9,168 bases of DNA from Acetobacteraceae bacterium. GTDB lineage: Bacteria > Pseudomonadota > Alphaproteobacteria > Acetobacterales > Acetobacteraceae. The notes below the pieces were generated by a model, which saw only the letters and a list, made by a program, of their open reading frames with translations, did no database searches and was not told the origin of the DNA. Positions 1 through 5,789 of the stretch are shown here, one piece after another. How positions within the stretch are numbered: the stretch's first letter is position 1; each line of letters opens with the position of its first letter. The translations under genes were made by a program, and so were the position numbers. The stretch covers positions 1 to 9,168 of the forward strand of contig CANJSR010000179.1 of the NCBI GenBank assembly GCA_947476855.1. Direction: 5' to 3'.

Positions 1-985
1 AGAACACCGCCGGCCCGCCCTGGCCGTAGTGCCAGTCCACCATCTCCACCCATTCGGCCGGGCTTTGCGGGGCGCTGAGGGCCCTGATCCATTCCGGCAC
101 GAAGAAGGCCTGGTTGACCTGGGGGTGTGACGCCCAGGCGGTCTGCCGGCGCTCGATCCTGTCGCAGGCCTCGCAGGCGACGATGCCGGTGAAGGCGTCG
201 GGGTGGCGGTAGGCGAGTTCGAGGCAGATTTCCCCCGACATCGAGGCCCCCAGCGCGACCGGGCGGTCGAGCTTCATGGCGGCGACGAAGCCCATGATCA
301 GCGCGACATAAAGGTCCGTGTTGAGCCGCCAGGAGCCGGGGATCGCCCCATCGGGCGGAGGGGACTTGCCGTGGAACGGCAGGTCGAACGACACCAGACG
401 ATGGGTCCGGGTGATCCGCTCATCCGCCATCAGGCCGTGGAACTGGCGTCCATCCGCACCGGCGGTGTGCATGCACAGGACGTCGCGGCCCTGGCCGGCG
501 GTCTCGTAGTAGATTTGGTAGGTGATGCCCTCGACGGTGACCGGGACATAGCCGCCGGTGACCTGGGGGATGGCGCGCTTTTCGGTCCTCGGGTTGAGGA
601 TTTTCGGCGCCGGGGCGGCGTTGCCGAGGGCGAGCCACTTGCCGACCTCCAGCACCCGCCGAGCGATATGGGCGTGCTGCATGAAGGCAAGCTGGTCGCC
701 GAGGATCTGGAACTCCGGCACGCGGTAGACGAGGGCGAAGATGCCCTGGTGGTGGCGGGGTGGGATGGGTTCAAGGAATTTTGCCCAGACGGCGGAGGGA
801 GCGGAGAGGGTGAAGGCCGGCGTGCCGTCGGCGCCGGTTACCTTGCCGTCGGTGATCGAGAAGATCGTGGGGGTGCCGTCAACGGTGACGGCAAAGCAGA
901 CGGACCAGGGGCCGACCCACGCGTTGAGGGTCGGATCGGTGGCGCAGGCGGCGTGCCACGCGGCGGTTGGGGGGAACTGGGTCAT
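1..985 (-). CDS. SCP2-like domain fused to alpha/beta hydrolase (3' end outside window)
   Basis: The minus frame is open from ATG 985-983 to base 1, giving 328 residues with no stop, so the C-terminus is missing. Residues ~1-115 resemble an SCP2/sterol-carrier fold (FSITDGKV at 42-49, LEPIPPRHHQG at 71-81, ILGDQLAF at 94-101). Residues ~145-328 are an alpha/beta hydrolase: oxyanion-type HTAG at 173-176, DLPFHGKS at 201-208, and a nucleophile elbow GASMS at 246-250 with S248 as the expected nucleophile. The catalytic Asp/His should lie in the missing part. The start is supported by AGAGG at 995-999, 9 nt upstream. The role is inferred: hydrolysis of an ester, lactone or C-C bond in a hydrophobic substrate held by the SCP2 part. 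It lies downstream of the oxidoreductase gene on the same strand, 159 bp away across a palindrome pair, so co-transcription is possible but uncertain. The domain calls are firm; the substrate is unknown. Confidence 0.85.
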   Translation of the reverse strand, partial: MTQFPPTAAWHAACATDPTLNAWVGPWSVCFAVTVDGTPTIFSITDGKVTGADGTPAFTLSAPSAVWAKFLEPIPPRHHQGIFALVYRVPEFQILGDQLAFMQHAHIARRVLEVGKWLALGNAAPAPKILNPRTEKRAIPQVTGGYVPVTVEGITYQIYYETAGQGRDVLCMHTAGADGRQFHGLMADERITRTHRLVSFDLPFHGKSPPPDGAIPGSWRLNTDLYVALIMGFVAAMKLDRPVALGASMSGEICLELAYRHPDAFTGIVACEACDRIERRQTAWASHPQVNQAFFVPEWIRALSAPQSPAEWVEMVDWHYGQGGPAVF

Positions 986-1031
986 GGTTTGGGGCCTCTG
1001 GTTGGCGGGGGGTGGGGGTGACGGCGGCGTG

Positions 1032-1135
1032 CCCCCCCTCCCCTTGAGGGAGGGGGACGGGGGGAGGGGTAGCCGCCCCCCAGTCTGTGCCGCGATGCCC
1101 CCCACCCCGGCCCTCCCCCTCAAGGGGGGAGGGGG
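1032..1135. repeat. Inverted pair of G/C-rich palindromic intergenic repeats
   Basis: Two related units face each other. The left unit (1032-1069) contains CCCTCCCCTTGAGGGAGGG; the right unit (1098-1135) reads as its approximate reverse complement, with a CTCAAG core and flanking C and G runs. Each unit is itself a hairpin: a 7-bp CCCTCCC/GGGAGGG stem on the left and a ~9-bp stem on the right around TCAA. Both carry a G-rich tail on the side facing the other unit. They fill most of the 159-bp gap between the oxidoreductase stop and the hydrolase start. Units of this look are widespread intergenic repeats in GC-rich proteobacteria. On the RNA they could act as an attenuator, terminator or 3'-end protector. 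There is no U-tract, so they are not a standard intrinsic terminator. Confidence 0.75.
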
Positions 1136-1144
1136 CGTTGGGTG

Positions 1145-2026
1145 CTAGGACGGGTCGATCAGGCGGCGGACGACGGGGTGGTAGCGGTCGCCGTCGCCGG
1201 CGGCTTCGGACGCTTTCAGGCGCTGCATCGCCAGCCTTGCGCCCTCGACCTTCAAGCCAGCCTCATCCGCCATTTCCAGCGCATAGGACAAATCCTTGAT
1301 CGAGTACCGCACGCTGAACGCCCGCTCCGGATACTCCTGCGGGACCATCGCCTTCATGCCGTGGTTGCGGAGGATGAAGCTGTCGCCCGAACCAGTGGAG
1401 AGGATACGCAGCAGCGTGTCCGGCTCCACCCCGTTGCGCCGGCCGATTGCGATGGCCTCGGCCAAAGCGTGGCAGTTCTCGAACACCAGCATGTTGTTGA
1501 GGATCTTCAGCACCTGCCCGCAGCCGACCGGGCCGCAATGGCTGACATCGGTGCCCATCGTCTCCAGGATTTCGCGGACATGGGCGAAGGTTTCGTCCGT
1601 GGCGCCGACCATGATGGCGAGCTTCCCGCTCGCCGCGGCTTCACGCGTGCGGGCGACGGGGGCATCGGCGAACAGGATACCCTTGGCAGCCAGGCGCGCG
1701 CCGATCTCCCGCGTCGCGGCGACCGAGGACGTGGAGGTATCGACGACCGTCTGGCCCGGCTTCAGATGCGGTTCCAGTTGCGCGACGACGGCCTGCATCG
1801 CCTTGCCATCGGGCAGCGACATGATGATGACCTCGCAATCGCGGGCCAGTTGTTCGGGTGTCGCGCCCTTCACGCCGAACTCGGCCAGGCGCCCCAGCGG
1901 TTCGTTGCGGAGGTCATAGGCCAGCACCGCCTTGCCCGAGCGGCGGGCGAGATGCCCGCACATCGGCTCTCCCATCACGCCGAGGCCGATGAATCCGATG
2001 GTCTTGATGGGCGGGGGGGCGGTCAT
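1145..2026 (-). CDS. NAD(P)-dependent beta-hydroxyacid dehydrogenase family oxidoreductase (3-hydroxyisobutyrate dehydrogenase-like)
   Basis: This 293-residue protein has the usual length for the beta-hydroxyacid dehydrogenase family, which oxidises 3-hydroxy acids such as 3-hydroxyisobutyrate or reduces semialdehydes in the cytosol. The N-terminal Rossmann fold starts with GFIGLGVMG at residues 11-19. D38 at the end of the second strand (AYDLR, 36-40) suggests an NAD preference, though this is an inference. The catalytic lysine motif GCGQVLKILNN is at 168-178 (K174), and the family KDL motif is at 244-246. The substrate loop at 121-136 (DAPVARTREAAASGKL) is unusual: the family normally has a Ser-Gly-Gly segment after DAPV, replaced here by Ala-Arg-Thr, so the substrate is probably not plain 3-hydroxyisobutyrate. 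The ATG at 2026 follows GAGGAG (2033-2038) by 6 nt. It lies 70 bp downstream of the unknown-function gene and is probably in one operon with it. Confidence 0.9.
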   Translation of the reverse strand: MTAPPPIKTIGFIGLGVMGEPMCGHLARRSGKAVLAYDLRNEPLGRLAEFGVKGATPEQLARDCEVIIMSLPDGKAMQAVVAQLEPHLKPGQTVVDTSTSSVAATREIGARLAAKGILFADAPVARTREAAASGKLAIMVGATDETFAHVREILETMGTDVSHCGPVGCGQVLKILNNMLVFENCHALAEAIAIGRRNGVEPDTLLRILSTGSGDSFILRNHGMKAMVPQEYPERAFSVRYSIKDLSYALEMADEAGLKVEGARLAMQRLKASEAAGDGDRYHPVVRRLIDPS

Positions 2027-2096
2027 GGAGGTCTCCTCGGGGCTTGAACGGGGCGCAATGTTCTTCAGGGGCGGCGGGGAGTCAAAGGCGGATCCG

Positions 2097-3134
2097 TCAC
2101 ACCGCCTGCGCCAGCGTCAAAGGCCGCGGCCCGATGCGCCAGGTCAGCCCGTCCCGGCGCGCGGCCAGGCGCGGGTTGTGGGCGGACAGCGCGCCATCGA
2201 TCAAGCAGGCCCAGAGATCGAGCACCGCGGGATGCGCGTCCGCCACGCCATCCATCAGCTTCCAGCCGGTCTGGCGCACGACCAGTGTCTCTCCATCCGT
2301 CGAGACATCCACCCGGTCGCCCTGAGCCGCGGCGAAACGCGCCATGAAATCGGCGAAGGTGGCCGCGTCCTTCCCCTTCGGCGTGCCGAGTTCGTCGGCG
2401 ATGCGGCGATACAGTTGCATCCCCACCAATCGCCCGGTGCCGCCGGCGACGAACATCGCCGTATCCGTGCCCCAGAGCTGGATGGTTTCGGGCAGCGACG
2501 ACCGCACATACTCCATCGCGTAGTTGCGATAGGCCTTGGCGAGGCGTTCCTCGGGCCAGTCGGCGCTGTCCAGTTCGGGGGCGAGGGCCGGATCGAACTC
2601 GGGCGCGTGTTCATTGCGGGCGAAACGAAGCCGCTGTTCCGGCAGCAGGTCGTGGTCGTGTTCGTAGAAATACCCCTCCAACCCCGGATCGCCGTCGACG
2701 GTCTGCTTGGTGCAGACGAAACCAAGCCGCGGATTGCCCAGCGAGACGCCGTTATGGGCCTGCCAGGCGAGCAGGAAGGCGGTCGAGACCTCCGACGGGA
2801 TGCCGCAGATGGCAATGTCGCGCCAGACCCAGCGGGGCGGGGGAAAGCGCACCCAGGCCTTGCGGTCGGATTCGGGCATGAACTCCACTTCCACGCCGCC
2901 GATCCGGTTCGAGAGATAGTGGTAGCTGGCGGCGGCAACCGCGTCGGGCTTGCCGGCCAGGCCCAGCTTCTTCAGGCCCGGCAGGAAGCGCTGGTGATGC
3001 TGGCGGCGGAAGGTGCGGAACACCAGGTCGGCGGCGTCCTTGGCGCCGCGCTGCGCGACGGTGCGCAGGATCATGCCGGTGAAGAAGCCGTGATAGAGGT
3101 CGGCGACGGCGCGCCAGGCGGTCGGATTGGACAT
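2097..3134 (-). CDS. Protein of unknown function with apparent internal two-fold repeat (possibly ATC-hydrolase/V4R-like fold)
   Basis: I do not recognise a named family with certainty for this 345-residue soluble protein, which has no signal peptide or membrane segment. It appears to be two homologous halves. The first half (~45-160) has a helical stretch ending in VEVEF (81-85), then CGIPSEVSTAFLLAW, NPRL at 134-137 and a TVDGD strand turn. The second half (~225-335) has a matching helical stretch ending in RVDVS (274-278), then VVRQTGWKL, a helix with LDLWACLIDGAL, and NPRL at 320-323. The NPRL-strand-GD pattern faintly resembles the L-2-amino-thiazoline-4-carboxylic acid hydrolase/V4R superfamily; this is a low-confidence idea. 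The start at 3134 was preferred to an in-frame ATG at 3218, because the extra 28 residues look non-protein-like and would overlap the divergent PhzF gene. The RBS is weak (AGGA in the region 3139-3147). It is the first gene of the leftward set. Confidence 0.8.
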   Translation of the reverse strand: MSNPTAWRAVADLYHGFFTGMILRTVAQRGAKDAADLVFRTFRRQHHQRFLPGLKKLGLAGKPDAVAAASYHYLSNRIGGVEVEFMPESDRKAWVRFPPPRWVWRDIAICGIPSEVSTAFLLAWQAHNGVSLGNPRLGFVCTKQTVDGDPGLEGYFYEHDHDLLPEQRLRFARNEHAPEFDPALAPELDSADWPEERLAKAYRNYAMEYVRSSLPETIQLWGTDTAMFVAGGTGRLVGMQLYRRIADELGTPKGKDAATFADFMARFAAAQGDRVDVSTDGETLVVRQTGWKLMDGVADAHPAVLDLWACLIDGALSAHNPRLAARRDGLTWRIGPRPLTLAQAV

Positions 3135-3202
3135 GGCTGCATCCTGCTCTGTCGCTTCGGGGTCTCGGATCGGGCATCCTGCGCGAAGGTTCGGAGGGTG
3201 CC
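3135..3202. promoter_or_regulatory. Divergent intergenic control region with a 9-bp direct repeat
   Basis: These 68 bp separate the leftward unknown-function gene from the rightward PhzF gene, so promoters for both must lie here or inside the neighbouring coding regions. GCATCCTGC occurs at 3139-3147 and again at 3174-3182, in the same orientation and 35 bp apart. GGAGGG at 3193-3198 is the PhzF ribosome binding site, 4 nt from its ATG. I see no convincing -35/-10 pair. A regulator site at the direct repeat is possible but unproven. Confidence 0.4.
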
Positions 3203-4111
3203 ATGGCCAGTTACGCATTCGTCACTGTCGACGTCTTTACCGAAACCCGCTTCGGCGGCAACCCGCTGGCGGTGTTTCCCGACGCCCGGGGCCTGACCGG
3301 GGAGGAGATGCAGGCGATCGCGAAGGAGTTCAACCTCTCGGAGACGACCTTCGTCCTGCCGCCCGAAAACCCGATGCATCATGCGAAGGTCCGCATCTTC
3401 ACCCCGGCGGCAGAGCTGCCCTTTGCCGGCCACCCCAATGTCGGCACGGCCTATGTGCTCGCCTGTGCCGACCCGTCGCCGCCCGAACATTATACGTTCG
3501 AGGAGATCGCTGGGCTCGTGCGGGTGCATGTCCTGCGGGGGGCGGACAAGGCGATCATGGGGACGCGGGTCTCGGCGCCGGTTTCGCTGACGGTGGGCGA
3601 TATCGTTCCGGTTGCAACGGTTGCCGCCTGCTCGGGGCTAACCGTGGCCGACTTCGAGATCGCGGCGCATCCGCCGGTCGTAGCCTCGGTGGGGACGCCG
3701 TTCGTGATCGCCGAGGTTGCCAGCGTCGATGCCCTGTCGCGCGCCGAACCGGATATCGCGGCGTTCCGGGCGGCGGCGGCGGGCATGCCGGACATGCAGC
3801 TACGGTTCGCACTGCATCTGTATACACGGGTGGATGGGGATGCGACACGGCTGCGGGCGCGGATGTTCGCGCCCTTGGGCGGAGTGCTGGAGGATCCGGC
3901 GACGGGCAGCGCGAACGCGGCCCTGGCGGCGTTGCTGACGTCCCTCGCACCCGGGGTAGATGTGGATCTGCACTATGCGATCACGCAGGGCGTCGAGATG
4001 GGACGGCCGAGCATGATTGTGGCGGGCGGGAGAAAGACGGGGGATGGGGTGGTGACGGCGACGGTGGCGGGAGGCTGCGTGCCGGTGATGCGGGGGGTGA
4101 TGGAGGTCTAG
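3203..4111 (+). CDS. PhzF family isomerase/epimerase
   Basis: This 302-residue protein has the full length of the PhzF/diaminopimelate-epimerase fold, made of two like halves. Family motifs in order are FGGNPLAVF at 17-25, [10 protein letters not shown] at 42-51 (E47 is the expected catalytic glutamate, matching Glu45 of phenazine-pathway PhzF), [20 protein letters not shown] at 64-83 (H77), [10 protein letters not shown] at 231-240 (D231) and QGVEMGRPS at 262-270. All key positions are present, so it is likely active in proton transfer or isomerisation of a small cytosolic metabolite. No other phenazine genes are nearby, so a phenazine role is not supported; most PhzF-like proteins have unknown substrates. 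The ATG at 3203 has GGAGGG at 3193-3198. It is the only clear plus-strand gene, divergent from the unknown-function gene and convergent with the DUF35 gene, and is probably monocistronic. Confidence 0.95.
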   Translation: MASYAFVTVDVFTETRFGGNPLAVFPDARGLTGEEMQAIAKEFNLSETTFVLPPENPMHHAKVRIFTPAAELPFAGHPNVGTAYVLACADPSPPEHYTFEEIAGLVRVHVLRGADKAIMGTRVSAPVSLTVGDIVPVATVAACSGLTVADFEIAAHPPVVASVGTPFVIAEVASVDALSRAEPDIAAFRAAAAGMPDMQLRFALHLYTRVDGDATRLRARMFAPLGGVLEDPATGSANAALAALLTSLAPGVDVDLHYAITQGVEMGRPSMIVAGGRKTGDGVVTATVAGGCVPVMRGVMEV

Positions 4112-4116
4112 GCCCC

Positions 4117-4150
4117 CTGCCCCGTCATGGCGGTTGCCATGACGGGGTGG
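4117..4150. terminator. Perfect hairpin between convergent genes (bidirectional terminator candidate)
   Basis: CCCCGTCATGGC (4120-4131) and GCCATGACGGGG (4136-4147) pair perfectly over 12 bp around a GGTT loop, and the stem extends to 4117/4150 with G-T wobble pairs. It starts 6-9 bp after the PhzF stop and ends ~12 bp before the end of the converging DUF35 gene. Neither strand has a T-tract after the stem, so it may rely on Rho or act as a 3'-end stabiliser, which is common in GC-rich genomes. Confidence 0.7.
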
Positions 4151-4161
4151 AACGGCTGCCG

Positions 4162-4569
4162 TCAGGCAGGGACGAAGACCGGCAGGGTCAGGTCATCATT
4201 CACCTTGTCGTAGGCGACCTTCACCTTCATGCCCATCTTCACATCCGCCAGCTTGATCCCCCTCGCCTGGGACTGCATGCGGACGCCTTCCTCCAGGTCC
4301 ACGGTCAGCAGCAGATAGGGCAGATCGCCCTTGTAGCCGGGGTGGAACGCGTAGTGCGTCTCGGTCCAGCTGTGGACGGTGCCGCGGCCAGACGCCTCGA
4401 ACCATTCCGCGTTCATCGAGAAGCAGTGATCGCAGACCGGCCGCGGGTAGTGCCGCACCGTGCCGCAATCGGCGCAGCGTTGCAGCACCAGCTTGCCTTC
4501 CATTAGCCCGTCCCAGTAGGGCTTCGTATCGGCTGTCGGGGACGGGACGAGTTTGTCGTATTCGCTCAT
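4162..4569 (-). CDS. Zn-ribbon domain-containing OB-fold protein (DUF35), thiolase partner
   Basis: This 135-residue protein has the typical length for the DUF35 family. An N-terminal helix (about 14-28, YWDGLMEGKL) is followed by a rubredoxin-like zinc ribbon with C32-x2-C35 and C46-x2-C49, then an OB-fold from ~60 to the end (GRGTVHSWTETH, LPYLLLTVDLEEG, KMGMKVKVAYD). Proteins of this family bind thiolase-fold partners and, in ChsH2, acyl-CoA substrates; they act as an accessory subunit that shapes or completes the partner's active site. The ATG at 4569 lies 5 bp after the stop of the thiolase gene. Its weak ribosome site (GGAA) is inside the last thiolase codons, which points to translational coupling and a stable two-protein complex. 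It converges on the PhzF gene across a shared hairpin. Confidence 0.92.
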   Translation of the reverse strand: MSEYDKLVPSPTADTKPYWDGLMEGKLVLQRCADCGTVRHYPRPVCDHCFSMNAEWFEASGRGTVHSWTETHYAFHPGYKGDLPYLLLTVDLEEGVRMQSQARGIKLADVKMGMKVKVAYDKVNDDLTLPVFVPA

Positions 4570-4574
4570 GACGA

Positions 4575-5723
4575 TCAGTTCCGCCGCATGATGGCGACCG
4601 CGCCATCGCCCATGTCGCCATAGCCGGTGACCAGGCCGATCTCGGCGTCCTTGACCTGCACCGTGGCTTCCCCGCGCATCTGGCGGGCGAGTTCGACGAT
4701 GTGGTTCATGCCGGCCATGTGCGCCTGGCTCAGCAGCCCGCCATGGGTGTTCACCGGCAGGCGGCCGCCGTTGATGCCGAGCGCCCCGCCTTCGACGAAG
4801 GACCCGCCTTCACCTTTCTTGCAGAAGCCCAAATCTTCAAGCTGGCACATGACGATATAGGTGAAGCAGTCATAGACCTCGGCCACGTCGATATCGTCGC
4901 GCGACACGCCGGCCATCGCGAAAGCCTTGGGCGCGGCCTTCGCGAGGCCCAAGGTCGTCAGGTCGGGCCGCTGCGTGATGGCGGAGGGGCTGTCGGGATG
5001 GCCCTCCGCCACGCCCATGATCCACACCGGCGGCTTCGCCATGTCCTTGGCTACGTCCGCGGCGCTGATCACCACCGCGCAGCCGCCGTCGCTTTCCAGC
5101 GAGCAATCGAGCAGGCGCAGCGGGTCGGAGATCATGCGGGAGGCCTGGTGATCGTCGATCGTGATCAGCTTCCGCATCGTCGCGTTCGCGTTCAACGACG
5201 CGTGATGGCGCGTCGTCACCGCGATTTCCGCGAGCTGTCGTGACGTCGTGCCATACATCTCAAAATGGCGGCGCGCCATCGGGGCGTAGAGCTGCGGGGG
5301 CGCGATGGCGCCAGACGGCATCTCGAACTCTCCGATGATCTTGAACTGCGGCATCTGCTGCACGCGGGTGCCGATGCGCCCGCCGGAGAAGCCGGTGCGT
5401 CCGAGCGAGAGCAGGACGTGCTTGCAGATCCCGGCCTCGATCACCGCCAGCGCGCACTGGATCGACGCCACGGCCGAGGCGCCACCCATTGGCGTGGTGG
5501 CGGAAAAGCGCAAATCCTTGATGCCGAAATTGGTGATGAAGTCCTCGGCCACGGCGCCATGGCCATAGGGGATCAGCCCGTCGATGTCGGAGGGCTTGAG
5601 GCCCGCATCCTTGATCGCGTTCAGGGAGGCTTCGAGTTGCAGGGAGAGCGATGAACGGTCGGTGCCGCGCATATAGCTCGTCTCGCCGACGCCGGTAACG
5701 GCACCCGCTTCGCGCAGGGACAT
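4575..5723 (-). CDS. Thiolase-fold protein (SCP-x/Ltp2-like) lacking canonical thiolase cysteines
   Basis: This 382-residue protein belongs to the thiolase superfamily, in the SCP-x/lipid-transfer subgroup. The fold is visible in VTGVGETSY at 9-17, an AEVYDCFT segment at 281-288 (the SCP-x HDCF-like site), GEGGSF at 305-310, LPVNTHGGLLSQAHMAG at 322-338 and TGYGDMGDGAVAI at 366-378. The position that normally holds the nucleophilic Cys reads PMGGASAV (78-85), placing G81 there, and the C-terminal CxG loop also lacks Cys. The GHP-motif His appears kept as H335. With its DUF35 partner this fits an Ltp2-type retro-aldolase or another non-Claisen acyl-CoA reaction (inference). The start at 5723 follows AGGAGG at 5732-5737 by 8 nt; an in-frame ATG at 5783 would add 20 arginine-rich residues unlike the family and is rejected. 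It is the first gene of a two-gene operon, 66 bp after the Hint gene. Confidence 0.88.
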   Translation of the reverse strand: MSLREAGAVTGVGETSYMRGTDRSSLSLQLEASLNAIKDAGLKPSDIDGLIPYGHGAVAEDFITNFGIKDLRFSATTPMGGASAVASIQCALAVIEAGICKHVLLSLGRTGFSGGRIGTRVQQMPQFKIIGEFEMPSGAIAPPQLYAPMARRHFEMYGTTSRQLAEIAVTTRHHASLNANATMRKLITIDDHQASRMISDPLRLLDCSLESDGGCAVVISAADVAKDMAKPPVWIMGVAEGHPDSPSAITQRPDLTTLGLAKAAPKAFAMAGVSRDDIDVAEVYDCFTYIVMCQLEDLGFCKKGEGGSFVEGGALGINGGRLPVNTHGGLLSQAHMAGMNHIVELARQMRGEATVQVKDAEIGLVTGYGDMGDGAVAIMRRN

Positions 5724-5731
5724 GATGGTTT

Positions 5732-5737
5732 CCTCCT
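5732..5737 (-). promoter_or_regulatory. Ribosome binding site of the thiolase-fold gene
   Basis: AGGAGG on the minus strand lies 8 nt before the ATG at 5723-5721. It is one of the strongest ribosome sites in the window and decides for this start over the in-frame ATG at 5783. Confidence 0.85.
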
Positions 5738-5759
5738 GGGATCGTCTGGCCCGGAGTTT

Positions 5760-5777
5760 CGCGGGGTTCCGCCCGCG
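5760..5777 (-). terminator. Hairpin after the left Hint gene (weak terminator or attenuator candidate)
   Basis: CGCGGG (5760-5765) and CCCGCG (5772-5777) form a 6-bp perfect stem with a 6-nt loop, 13 bp past the stop of the left Hint gene and upstream of the thiolase ribosome site. There is no U-tract. In DNA this GC-rich, such a short stem can arise by chance. Confidence 0.3.
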
Positions 5778-5789
5778 GGGCAAGTACGG

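Noticed and set aside
203..1021. 272-codon plus-strand open frame
   Set aside because: It is antisense to the SCP2-hydrolase, which has clear motifs and a ribosome site, and its translation shows no family features.
3135..3218. Longer start (3218) for the unknown-function gene
   Set aside because: It would overlap the PhzF start and add a Pro/Arg-rich stretch; the protein-like sequence begins at 3134.
1142..3296. Long plus-strand open frames opposite the oxidoreductase and the unknown-function gene (301 and 454 codons)
   Set aside because: They lie antisense to genes with clear motifs. Their translations are rich in Arg, Gly, His and Ala without domains, as expected of mirror frames in GC-rich DNA.
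3203..4111. Phenazine biosynthesis role for the PhzF gene
   Set aside because: No other phenazine gene is present, and PhzF-like isomerases are widespread in genomes that make no phenazine.
3127..4506. 459-codon plus-strand open frame over PhzF and DUF35
   Set aside because: It is out of frame with PhzF and antisense to DUF35, and its translation is low-complexity Gly/Arg-rich.
5724..5783. Longer start (5783) for the thiolase-fold gene
   Set aside because: The added residues are Arg-rich and unlike the family, and AGGAGG stands right before the ATG at 5723.
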